A DNA stretch of 64,000 bases from assembly GCF_900010755.1 (NCBI RefSeq), contig NZ_CZJT01000150.1, forward strand, positions 1-64,000. The letters run 5' to 3'. Shown here one piece after another: positions 34,315 to 41,954 of the stretch. The stretch comes from Paeniglutamicibacter antarcticus. Lineage in GTDB: Bacteria > Actinomycetota > Actinomycetes > Actinomycetales > Micrococcaceae. The translations under genes and the position numbers were made by a program. The notes beneath the pieces were generated by a model. That model was not told the DNA's origin, searched no databases, and saw only the letters and a program-made list of their open reading frames with translations. The first letter of the stretch is position 1. Each line of letters opens with the position of its first letter.

Positions 34315-34745
34315 TATTCGACGATGCTCCGGTACTTGGCTTCGTTCCGTGCCGCGGCCCGGTTGAACAGGAACGCTGAAAGCAGGATCATCGGGTACAC
34401 GGCAACCCCCAGCAGCCACCAGGGCAGCGGGATCGTGGCCAGTCGGATCTCATGGATCTGCGGCCATGTTGAACCGATCACCGCCAGCCCCACCAGAAGC
34501 AAGAGGAAACCAAGGGCCACCGACATGGAAAGGCGCAGCTGGGAGCGGATCAGTGAGCGGACGTAGAAAGCATCCGCCGCATCGGGTTCCAGGCGACGCG
34601 GGATATTGAGCATTGAACCCGCCGGGGCGCTGACCCGCACCCTGTGCGCTGCCGGCGGAGGCAGTGCCGCGTCGCCGGCGTCCAATGACGCAGGGATGCT
34701 TGGGGGCCCCGCCGGTTCCGGGGGATCGGCGGCCGCTCCGCTCAC
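34314..34745 (-). CDS. DUF485-like small membrane partner of the symporter
   Basis: A 143-residue protein with two membrane helices (LRLSMSVALGFLLLLVGLAV and PLPWWLLGVAVYPMILLSAF) followed by FNRAAARNEAKYRSIVE, the arrangement of DUF485 proteins that accompany ActP/MctC-type symporters. Unusually it has about 50 extra N-terminal residues rich in Ala and Pro before the RRLEPDAADAFYVRSLIRSQ segment. It overlaps the response-regulator stop by 4 bp (ATGA) and the symporter start by 1 bp, so the three are translationally coupled. Confidence 0.8.
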   Translation of the reverse strand: MSGAAADPPEPAGPPSIPASLDAGDAALPPPAAHRVRVSAPAGSMLNIPRRLEPDAADAFYVRSLIRSQLRLSMSVALGFLLLLVGLAVIGSTWPQIHEIRLATIPLPWWLLGVAVYPMILLSAFLFNRAAARNEAKYRSIVE

Positions 34746-35458
34746 AGTGGACGAACGCGGTTAGCCGCGAGTCGTTCGCGCAAGTAAGGCAGTGCCCGGC
34801 GGGAGACCGGCAATTCGGTTCCGCCGATGACCACCGCGGCCTTGCCCGTCTGCAGCTTCACTGTGTCGATGCGGTCCATGCAGACCAGGAAGGACCGGTG
34901 GATGCGGATGTATCCGGCGGCCGCCCATTGCTGTTCAAGGTCGTTCAGCGGAACCCGGATCAGGTAGCTTGCATCCTTGGTGTGCAGGCGCGCGTAGTCG
35001 CCCTGGGCCTGCACGTAACGGATTTCGTCGCGGCGGATCATTTTGGTGATGCCGCCCTGGTCAACGGTGACGATCTCGGGCTTGGGGGTTTCCTCTTCGG
35101 AAAGTTCGCAGATCCGGCGAACGGATTCGGCCAGGCGCTCGGGGCGCACCGGCTTGAGCACGTAGTCAAGGGCGGCGAGTTCGAAGGCCTCAAGTGCCTG
35201 GTCCTCGTCGGCGGTGACAAACACGACGGCCGGGGGCCGGGAGAAACGGGAGATCACCCGGGCGATGTCCAGGCCGGAAAGTGCCGGCATGTGGATGTCC
35301 AGGAACAAGGCATCGATGTCGAATTCCTCGAGTGCCTTCAGCGCTTCGGCACCCGAATGCGCCCGGTGGATCTGCCCAACGCGGGAATCGAGGGACAAGA
35401 GATACGCCAGCTCTTCGACTGCCGGCAATTCATCGTCCGCGACGACCACGTTAATCAT
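34742..35458 (-). CDS. LytTR-family response regulator
   Basis: A 238-residue regulator: a receiver domain with acidic pair D8/D9, phospho-acceptor D54 (LFLDIHMP) and K102 (LKPVRPE), then a LytTR DNA-binding domain from about residue 130 (IRYVQAQGDYARLHT, IRIHRSFLVCMDRIDTV, LPVSRRALPYLRERL). It is preceded by the LytS-type kinase gene (48 bp gap) and overlaps the DUF485-like gene by 4 bp. A pair of direct repeats lies 36-66 bp before its start, suggesting autoregulation. By analogy with BtsSR and YpdAB, which control pyruvate uptake, it probably controls the flanking carboxylate symporters. Confidence 0.92.
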   Translation of the reverse strand: MINVVVADDELPAVEELAYLLSLDSRVGQIHRAHSGAEALKALEEFDIDALFLDIHMPALSGLDIARVISRFSRPPAVVFVTADEDQALEAFELAALDYVLKPVRPERLAESVRRICELSEEETPKPEIVTVDQGGITKMIRRDEIRYVQAQGDYARLHTKDASYLIRVPLNDLEQQWAAAGYIRIHRSFLVCMDRIDTVKLQTGKAAVVIGGTELPVSRRALPYLRERLAANRVRPL

Positions 35459-35492
35459 GCAAGTATTTTACCCAGGTAACTGCCAGGCAATC

Positions 35493-35526
35493 CCATCTGG
35501 CGCGCTCTAGACACCATTTGGCGCAT
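35493..35526 (-). promoter_or_regulatory. direct-repeat pair, candidate LytTR regulator binding site (regulator promoter)
   Basis: CCATCTGGCGCGC at 35493 and CCATTTGGCGCAT at 35514 start exactly 21 bp apart, upstream of the response-regulator gene. The second unit lies inside the last codons of the kinase gene. Direct repeats of about 9-10 bp spaced two helical turns apart are the usual target of LytTR proteins. The same motif occurs at 36761 with the same period. Confidence 0.6.
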
Positions 35527-36706
35527 TTTTGGGAGAACCGGGAACCACCCCTGGACGGAACTTGGGGATGCGCATGGTGATCAGTGTGCCGGCGCCGGGG
35601 GCCGTGTCGATCACCAGCCCGTGGGCGTCTCCGTACACCTGACGCAACCGCACATCCACGTTGCGCAACCCCACGTGGATCGACTCGGTGGTTCCGGCGA
35701 GCACCGAGGCCAACGCCACCGGGTCGATGCCCACCCCGTCGTCCTCGACGGTGATCAGTGCGTACTCGCCGGAGTCGGAGGCCGAGAGGGTGATTTTCCC
35801 GCCGCCGGGCTTTGACTCAAGGCCGTGGCGCACCGCGTTTTCCACCAGGGGTTGCAGGGAGAGGAAGGGGATTGCGGTGGAGAGCACCTCGGGGGCAATG
35901 GACAACGAAACCCTGATGCGGTCCCCGAAGCGGGCCTTTTCCAGCAAGAGGTACCTGTCGATGGCCTGAAGTTCCTCGGCCAACGTGGTGAAGTCCCCGT
36001 GCCGGCGGAAGGAGTACCGGGTGAAGTCCGCAAACTCCACGACAAGCTCCCGCGCCCGGGCCGGGTCGGTGTTGATGAACGAGGCGATGGCATTCAGCGA
36101 GTTGTAGATGAAGTGCGGGCTGATTTGGGCGCGTAGCGCACGGACCTCGGCCTCCATGAGCAGCGCCCGGGAGGCGTCAAGCTCCGCCAGGCCCACCTGG
36201 GCGGCAACCCAGGCGGCAACCTCTGCCACGGCGCGGACAAAGGCGGCGCCCGCGCGCGGGATGTAGGCGCAAACGGTGCCCACCGGGGTGTCGCCGACCA
36301 TGATCGGCGCGCACACGATGTCTGTGCCTTCGGCGCGTTTGACCTGTGTGCGTTTTGTCGACAGGGCGGTGGCCGCAAGCTCAAGGGCCGTCCCGCGGCC
36401 GTGGGATTCGGGCAGTGCCCCGTCGATGGCAAGCACCGAGGCGTTGTCGGTGATCACCAGCGCCGCGCAGGCCAGCAGCTCGCGCAGGTGCTTGCTGGCC
36501 TTGGCGGCACCCTCGGGGGTCAGGCCCTTGGCCAGGTGCGGTGCCGCGACGGAGACCTGGTGGAGGGTCTCAAATGTCGCTTTGTCGGCATCGGAACCCA
36601 GGTCGCGGTTGGAGCGGACGATCCTGAATCCGAGAAATCCAACCAGGGCGACCCCGACGATGACTGTTGCAATGATCAGCGTCATTTGCAGGGCGGTGGA
36701 GAGCAT
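35507..36706 (-). CDS. LytS-type sensor histidine kinase
   Basis: A 399-residue kinase of the His_kinase/GHKL class. Phospho-acceptor H198 lies in QISPHFIYNSLNAIASF; the ATPase part has LQPLVENAVRHGLE, VEDDGVGID and GLRNVDVRLRQVYG. In contrast to BtsS/LytS with many membrane helices, only one N-terminal span is present (about residues 7-29), followed by a GAF-like region (about 60-165), so sensing may be cytoplasmic or through a partner protein. It is 48 bp upstream of its LytTR regulator. The divergent DUF485-symporter pair begins 236 bp away. Confidence 0.9.
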   Translation of the reverse strand: MLSTALQMTLIIATVIVGVALVGFLGFRIVRSNRDLGSDADKATFETLHQVSVAAPHLAKGLTPEGAAKASKHLRELLACAALVITDNASVLAIDGALPESHGRGTALELAATALSTKRTQVKRAEGTDIVCAPIMVGDTPVGTVCAYIPRAGAAFVRAVAEVAAWVAAQVGLAELDASRALLMEAEVRALRAQISPHFIYNSLNAIASFINTDPARARELVVEFADFTRYSFRRHGDFTTLAEELQAIDRYLLLEKARFGDRIRVSLSIAPEVLSTAIPFLSLQPLVENAVRHGLESKPGGGKITLSASDSGEYALITVEDDGVGIDPVALASVLAGTTESIHVGLRNVDVRLRQVYGDAHGLVIDTAPGAGTLITMRIPKFRPGVVPGSPKNAPNGV

Positions 36707-36760
36707 GATGACAAGCCTACTGGGAGTGGAATCGGGCAGACCGTTCGTCGCCGGCGCACA

Positions 36761-36794
36761 CCGCTTGGCGCATCCGGGCAGCCGTTTGGCGGTT
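36761..36794 (-). promoter_or_regulatory. direct-repeat pair, candidate LytTR regulator binding site (divergent promoter)
   Basis: CCGCTTGGCGCAT at 36761 and CCGTTTGGCGGTT at 36782, again exactly 21 bp apart and on the same strand as the pair at 35493. It lies 55-88 bp before the kinase start and about 150 bp before the DUF485 gene on the other side, so it could serve either or both promoters. Confidence 0.6.
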
Positions 36795-36942
36795 GGTCGA
36801 CACAGGACACTTCTCCATTGCGACGCAGTGCCACAGAGTGATCTCAGTCACTTAGGTAAGCGGCGCACCCCACAGCCTGAATGGAACGCGGAATCGGGCG
36901 AGTTGGGGGCATCGGCACCTTGAAACCTTGCAAGGAGGAATC

Positions 36943-37290
36943 ATGAGCACCACCCCTGAGTCGGACATCGGTACCGGCATTGATTTCATCAAAGAACAGA
37001 ACTCGGAAGAGTTCGTGGAGCTGCGCAAGACGCACCGCAGTTTCGTTTTCCCCATGGCAGTCTTCTTCCTCTTGTGGTACTTCGCCTACGTCCTGTTGGC
37101 CGACTACGCACACGAGTTCATGTCCATCAAGGTCTGGGGCAACTTCACCATGGGCCTGCTGTTGGGCCTGTTGCAGTTCGTCTCGACCTTCGCCATCACG
37201 GCGGCCTACGTTTCCTTCTCCAACCGGAAGCTTGACCCCAAGGCCACGGCCATTCGCAAGCGCCTCGAAGCACAAGAAGCAGGGGAATGA
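36943..37290 (+). CDS. DUF485 membrane protein, symporter partner
   Basis: A 115-residue protein with the canonical DUF485 pattern: FVELRKTHRSFVFPMAVFFL, LLWYFAYVLLADYAHEFMS and a second span (MGLLLGLLQFVSTFAITAAY) ending YVSFSNRKLDPKATAIRK. In other bacteria these proteins are encoded just before ActP/MctC-type symporters. Start at 36943 follows an AAGGAGGAATC site. Its TGA overlaps the symporter ATG (ATGA). Confidence 0.92.
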   Translation: MSTTPESDIGTGIDFIKEQNSEEFVELRKTHRSFVFPMAVFFLLWYFAYVLLADYAHEFMSIKVWGNFTMGLLLGLLQFVSTFAITAAYVSFSNRKLDPKATAIRKRLEAQEAGE

Positions 37291-38915
37291 ACGTGAATAC
37301 ACTGACAATTCTTGCCGCCGCCCAAGAAAGCACCAAGGTCGGCAACCCGTGGGTTAACATCGGGATCTTCGGAATCTTCGTGGCGATCACGCTGATCGTC
37401 GTACTCAAGGCCTCAAGCAACAACAAGACCGCCGCGGATTACTACGCCGGCGGGCGTTCCTTCACCGGAACCCAGAACGGCACGGCCATCGCCGGGGACT
37501 ACCTCTCGGCAGCATCCTTCCTGGGCATTGTCGGGGCCATCGCCATCAACGGCTACGACGGCTTCCTGTACTCCATCGGCTTCCTGGTCGCCTGGCTGGT
37601 GGCACTGCTGCTGGTCGCCGAACTGCTGCGCAACACCGGCAAGTTCACCATGGCGGACGTGCTTTCCTTCCGCCTGAAGCAGCGCCCGGTGCGCATCGCC
37701 GCGGCAATCTCCACCCTCGCGGTGTGTGTCTTCTACCTGTTGGCCCAGATGGCCGGTGCCGGTGCACTGGTTTCCCTGCTGCTGGGCATCGACGACCGAT
37801 TGGGCCAGTCCCTGGTCATCGTCGTGGTCGGCGCGCTGATGATCGTTTACGTGCTGATCGGCGGCATGAAGGGCACCACCTGGGTGCAGATCATCAAGGC
37901 CTGCCTGCTGATCGCCGGGGCATTCATCATGACCATCATGGTGCTGGCACAGTTCGGCTTCAACTTCTCCTCGCTGCTTGGCGCGGCCGTTGAATCCGCC
38001 GGAACCACCGACATCCTGAACCCGGGCATGCAGTACGGCAAATCCGATACCTCAAGGCTCGACTTCATCTCCCTGGCGCTGGCCTTGGTGCTTGGCACCG
38101 CCGGCCTGCCGCACGTGCTGATGCGCTTCTACACGGTTCCCACCGCCAAGGAAGCCCGCAAGTCGGTTGTTTGGGCCATCTGGCTCATCGGCGCCTTCTA
38201 CCTCTTCACCCTGGTGCTCGGTTACGGCGCCGGCGCACTGATTGGTGCAGACAAGATCAAGGCAGCCCCGGGCGGCGTGAACTCCGCGGCCCCGCTGCTG
38301 GCCTTCGAACTTGGCGGCCCACTACTACTCGGTTTGATCTCCGCGGTTGCCTTCGCCACCATCCTGGCGGTTGTAGCTGGTCTGACCATCACCGCTGCTG
38401 CGTCCTTCGCCCACGATGTGTACGCATCGGTGATCGCCAAGGGCAAGAGCAGCCCGGAGAAGGAAATGAAGGTTGCCCGTCGCACGGTCATCGTCATCGG
38501 TGTCTTCGCGATCCTCGGCGGCATCGGAGCCCAGGGGCAGAACGTCGCCTTCCTGGTGGCACTTGCCTTCGCGGTGGCGGCCTCGGCAAACCTGCCGACC
38601 ATCCTGTACTCGCTGTTCTGGAAGAAGTTCACCACCCAGGGTGCTGTCTGGTCCATGGTGGGTGGCCTGTCCTCGGCAATCTTGCTGATCGTCTTCTCGC
38701 CGGTCATGTCCGGTCTGCCGACCTCGATGATTCCGGGCGCCGATTTTGCGATCTTCCCGCTGGCCAACCCGGGCATCGTCTCGATCCCGCTGGCATTCTT
38801 CCTGGGCTGGCTTGGTTCGGTTCTCGACAAGAACGTCGAAGACCCCATCAAGTCCGCGGAAATGGAAGTTCGTTCACTCACCGGTGTGGGCGCCGAAAAG
38901 GCAGTCGACCACTAA
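37287..38915 (+). CDS. cation/monocarboxylate symporter, ActP/MctC type
   Basis: A 542-residue SSS-family transporter, likely importing acetate, pyruvate or propionate with a cation. Typical segments: NKTAADYYAGGRSFTGTQNG, IAGDYLSAASFLGIVGAIA, KFTMADVLSFRLKQRPVRI, YVLIGGMKGTTWVQIIKACL, GTAGLPHVLMRFYTVPTAKEAR and the long C-terminal region NVAFLVALAFAVAASANLP. About 13 membrane spans. Operon with the DUF485 gene; ends at a hairpin at 38983. It resembles MctC of Corynebacterium more closely than the symporter at 32833 does. Confidence 0.92.
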   Translation: MNVNTLTILAAAQESTKVGNPWVNIGIFGIFVAITLIVVLKASSNNKTAADYYAGGRSFTGTQNGTAIAGDYLSAASFLGIVGAIAINGYDGFLYSIGFLVAWLVALLLVAELLRNTGKFTMADVLSFRLKQRPVRIAAAISTLAVCVFYLLAQMAGAGALVSLLLGIDDRLGQSLVIVVVGALMIVYVLIGGMKGTTWVQIIKACLLIAGAFIMTIMVLAQFGFNFSSLLGAAVESAGTTDILNPGMQYGKSDTSRLDFISLALALVLGTAGLPHVLMRFYTVPTAKEARKSVVWAIWLIGAFYLFTLVLGYGAGALIGADKIKAAPGGVNSAAPLLAFELGGPLLLGLISAVAFATILAVVAGLTITAAASFAHDVYASVIAKGKSSPEKEMKVARRTVIVIGVFAILGGIGAQGQNVAFLVALAFAVAASANLPTILYSLFWKKFTTQGAVWSMVGGLSSAILLIVFSPVMSGLPTSMIPGADFAIFPLANPGIVSIPLAFFLGWLGSVLDKNVEDPIKSAEMEVRSLTGVGAEKAVDH

Positions 38916-38982
38916 CCAGTACTAAACGACTGTCGCTAAACAGCAGCAAACTACCAGTAGCAATCCTGCTGCACGACAGCAG

Positions 38983-39019
38983 AAAAGCGGTTTTCGGAGA
39001 GATTCCGGAAACCGCTTTT
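38983..39019 (+). terminator. terminator after the ActP/MctC-type symporter gene
   Basis: 15-bp stem (38983-38997 with 39005-39019, one T-G pair), AGAGATT loop, ending CTTTTCG; A-rich before and T-rich after, so usable on either strand. Confidence 0.75.
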
Positions 39020-39138
39020 CGTATGCCCGGAAGTACTGCTGTTTACATCCATGCGGCAAGCAATTCCGGTGGCGGGTCCCTCCGGGAGAGTGGCCACCGG
39101 AATGTAAGTGCTTGATGGCTGTTGCCTTGAAGAGGCTG

Positions 39139-39636
39139 CTAGAGGGTCTGCGTGCCGGAGGTCTCCCGGGCGAAAAGTCGCTGGTTCATCAGGGACCCGG
39201 TGCGCAACGGGATGAGCGCGGCCATGGACAACGAGGTATCGGCTCGTTCGACTCCGTCGATGGCCAGGATGCGCCCATTGACCCTGAAGAGTTCCTCCGC
39301 CCCGTTGGCCACCACGCGGGCCAGGATATCTGCGGAACCTGTAATCCCGTGGGCTTCGATGATTTCCGGGATTTTCACCAATTGCGCAACGATGCCTTGC
39401 AGCAGGCGCTGCTGGATGTGGATGTGCACAAAGCTGGTCAGTGGGAACCCCAGTGCCGCGGGATTGATGCGCTGTTCAAAAGGCAGCAGTGCACCCGAAG
39501 TTTCCAGGCGGGCAATGCGTGTCTGCACGGTGTTGCGGCTGAGCCCCAATTCGGTGGCAACGGCAACTGCGCTGGCCTTGGGCTGGGCGCACAGTGTGGT
39601 GAGGATGCGAAGATCCGTGGCATCTAGTTGTTGCAT
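39139..39636 (-). CDS. Lrp/AsnC-family transcriptional regulator
   Basis: A 165-residue regulator: N-terminal AsnC-type helix-turn-helix (LDATDLRILTTLCAQPKASA, LGLSRNTVQTRIARLE) and a C-terminal RAM ligand-binding domain (TSFVHIHIQQRLLQGIVAQL, HGITGSADILARVV). It is divergent from the E1 alpha gene of a 2-oxoacid dehydrogenase operon, exactly the arrangement of BkdR regulators that sense branched-chain amino acids. Half-site-like TGCGCAA (39639) and TTGTGCGCA (39704) in the shared promoter are possible operators. The start MQQLDATDL is the family's usual one. Confidence 0.9.
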   Translation of the reverse strand: MQQLDATDLRILTTLCAQPKASAVAVATELGLSRNTVQTRIARLETSGALLPFEQRINPAALGFPLTSFVHIHIQQRLLQGIVAQLVKIPEIIEAHGITGSADILARVVANGAEELFRVNGRILAIDGVERADTSLSMAALIPLRTGSLMNQRLFARETSGTQTL

Positions 39637-39828
39637 AATGCGCAAGATTAGCACTGGCTGGCGGTCCAAGATAGGGCAGGTTGCCCAATTATTTAGGAAA
39701 GGATTGTGCGCACTGATTAACGTGAGTAGCATCACATGTGTGTGGTGCTCATGAAGCCAACATCCCGAAAACACACGTCCCACAAGGGCTGTGGATCCGG
39801 GTCCCCGCAACGCAGAAGGATGCTGATC

Positions 39829-40950
39829 GTGTCCAACACGTTTGACGTTCCGGCTCCCGCCGGAACCGGACAATACCTCCAAATCATTGGCCCCGATGGA
39901 ACCCGCGCACCCTGCCCCGAGCTTGATCCGTGGGTCGGGGGCATCGCGGAACCGCAACTTGAAGACCTCTATGTCGACATGGCATGCGTCAGGCGCCTGG
40001 ACAAGGAAGGCACCGCGCTGCAGCGCCAGGGCGAACTGGGGCTTTGGGCCCCGCTCCTGGGACAGGAAGCTGCCCAAATTGGTTCGGGCAGGGCCCTTGA
40101 GGCAAATGACTTTATCTTCCCCTCCTACCGTGAGCACGGAGTTGCCTATTGCCGGGGAATCGCCCCACAGGATTTGCTGCGCATGTGGCGCGGTTCGGCC
40201 CCCAGCGGCTGGAACCCCCATGAGGTCAACATGGCCAACCAGCAAATAGTCATCGGCGCCCAAACCCTGCACGCTGCTGGATACGGCATGGGGCTGAAGC
40301 TTGATGGCTCGTCCTCGGCAGTGATCACCTACTTCGGTGATGGTGCAACCAGCCAGGGTGACGTGAGCGAGGCAATGGTCTTCGCCGCAAGCTACCAGGC
40401 CCCGGTGATCTTCTTTTGCCAAAACAACCAGTGGGCCATTTCCGAGCCGGTGACCCGGCAAACCGCGGGATACATCGCAGACCGGGCCAAGGGCTTTGGC
40501 CTGGCAACTTGGCGAGTGGATGGAAACGACGTACTTGCGGTCATGGCTGCCACCCGCGCTGCCCTCGACCACGCCCGCAATGGAAATGGGCCGGCCTTCA
40601 TCGAAGCCGTCACCTACAGGATGGGTGCACACACCACCGCCGATGACCCCACCAGGTACCGTGACACGCTGGAACTTGAGGAATGGGCGGCCAAGGACCC
40701 GCTGGACCGGATCGCGGCCCATCTCGATTCCCTGGGTGCCGACCTGGAAGCACTGAAAGTGCGTGCCGATGCGGCTGCAGACGAATTGGCCGCCGGACTG
40801 CGGGAGGCCATCACCACGATGCCCGACCCCACCGTTGATGAGCTGTTTGCGCATGTCTATAGCCACGGCCATCCCTGGCTTGAGGAACAACGCGACAACT
40901 ACAAGCTCTACCTGGACAGCTTTGCGGCGGACGCGGAGGTCACTCGATGA
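39829..40950 (+). CDS. bkdA: branched-chain 2-oxoacid dehydrogenase E1 component, alpha subunit
   Basis: The thiamine-diphosphate-binding E1 alpha subunit, 373 residues. Hallmarks: GQEAAQIGSGRALEANDFIF, PSYREHGVAYCRG, the ThDP motif beginning GDGATSQGDVSEAMVFAA and ending in NN (FFCQNNQWAIS), and YRMGAHTTADDPTRYR. Start is the GTG at 39829, spaced 9 bp from AAGG; an ATG at 39820 is too close to that site. Assigned to branched-chain rather than pyruvate substrate because of sequence style and the divergent Lrp regulator; the pyruvate option is not excluded. Overlaps E1 beta by 4 bp. Confidence 0.88.
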   Translation: MSNTFDVPAPAGTGQYLQIIGPDGTRAPCPELDPWVGGIAEPQLEDLYVDMACVRRLDKEGTALQRQGELGLWAPLLGQEAAQIGSGRALEANDFIFPSYREHGVAYCRGIAPQDLLRMWRGSAPSGWNPHEVNMANQQIVIGAQTLHAAGYGMGLKLDGSSSAVITYFGDGATSQGDVSEAMVFAASYQAPVIFFCQNNQWAISEPVTRQTAGYIADRAKGFGLATWRVDGNDVLAVMAATRAALDHARNGNGPAFIEAVTYRMGAHTTADDPTRYRDTLELEEWAAKDPLDRIAAHLDSLGADLEALKVRADAAADELAAGLREAITTMPDPTVDELFAHVYSHGHPWLEEQRDNYKLYLDSFAADAEVTR

Positions 40951-41954
40951 AGACGCTCACCTTTTCGCAAGCCCTGAACTCGGGGCTGCGCGCCGCCATG
41001 GAACACAACGACAAGGTCGTTCTCATGGGGGAGGACATCGGCAAACTGGGCGGCGTCTTCCGTATCACCGACGGACTGCAAAAGGATTTCGGGGCCCACC
41101 GCGTCATCGACACCCCGCTGGCCGAGTCGGGCATCGTGGGCACGGCCATCGGGCTGGCCTTCCGCGGATACCGCCCGGTGGTGGAAATCCAATTCGACGG
41201 ATTTGTCTACCCGGCCTTCGACCAGATCGTCTCCCAGCTGGCCAAGATGCACTTCCGTTCCCGAGGCAACGTGAAGCTCCCGGTGACCATTCGCATCCCC
41301 TTCGGCGGGGGCATCGGATCACCCGAACACCATTCCGAATCACCCGAAGCCTATTTTGCGCATACCGCTGGGTTGCGGGTGGTGGCGCCGTCAAACCCGC
41401 AGGATGCCTACTGGATGCTGCAGCAGGCCATTGCGGATGACGATCCGGTGATTTTCCTTGAACCCAAGCGCCGTTACCACCAACGCGGGGAAGTTGACAC
41501 CGAAAACGCCCCGGAGGCAACTTCCCTTTACCAGGCTAAAATTGCGCGCCCTGGCAGCGACCTCACCTTGATTGCCTATGGGCCCCTGGTGAAGACCGCC
41601 GTGGATACGGCCACCGCGGCCGAAGATGAGGGGATCGATATTGAAGTGATCGACCTGCGCAGCCTTGAGCCCGTTGACTTTGAAACCCTCTCTGCCTCGG
41701 TCCGCAAAACAGGAAGGGTGGTGATTGCCCATGAAGCCGGCAAATTCGGCGGCATGGGTGCCGAACTGGCGGCAAGCCTCACTGAACGCTGCTTCGACCA
41801 CCTTGACCATGCACCGGTGCGAGTGACCGGATTCGACATCCCCTACCCGCCGGCAAAACTCGAAAACCACCACTTACCGGACCTTGACCGCATCATGGAC
41901 GGCGTTGACCAAGCGATGCGCAGGACCCGGGCCCCACTGGGAGAGGAAGCATGA
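40947..41954 (+). CDS. bkdB: branched-chain 2-oxoacid dehydrogenase E1 component, beta subunit
   Basis: E1 beta, 335 residues, pairs with E1 alpha to decarboxylate branched-chain 2-oxoacids. Typical: LMGEDIGKLGGVFRITDGLQ, DTPLAESGIVGTAIGLAFRG, EIQFDGFVYPAFDQI, FGGGIGSPEHHSESPEAYF, EPKRRYHQR and EVIDLRSLEPVDFET. Start and stop overlap the neighbouring genes by 4 bp each (ATGA), so the three subunits are made together. Confidence 0.93.
   Translation: MKTLTFSQALNSGLRAAMEHNDKVVLMGEDIGKLGGVFRITDGLQKDFGAHRVIDTPLAESGIVGTAIGLAFRGYRPVVEIQFDGFVYPAFDQIVSQLAKMHFRSRGNVKLPVTIRIPFGGGIGSPEHHSESPEAYFAHTAGLRVVAPSNPQDAYWMLQQAIADDDPVIFLEPKRRYHQRGEVDTENAPEATSLYQAKIARPGSDLTLIAYGPLVKTAVDTATAAEDEGIDIEVIDLRSLEPVDFETLSASVRKTGRVVIAHEAGKFGGMGAELAASLTERCFDHLDHAPVRVTGFDIPYPPAKLENHHLPDLDRIMDGVDQAMRRTRAPLGEEA

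Noticed and set aside
39139..40890. A 583-codon minus-strand open frame covering the Lrp-type gene and the E1 alpha gene.
   Set aside because: Only the last 165 codons are coding-like (the Lrp-type regulator). The rest is the antisense shadow of the E1 alpha gene.
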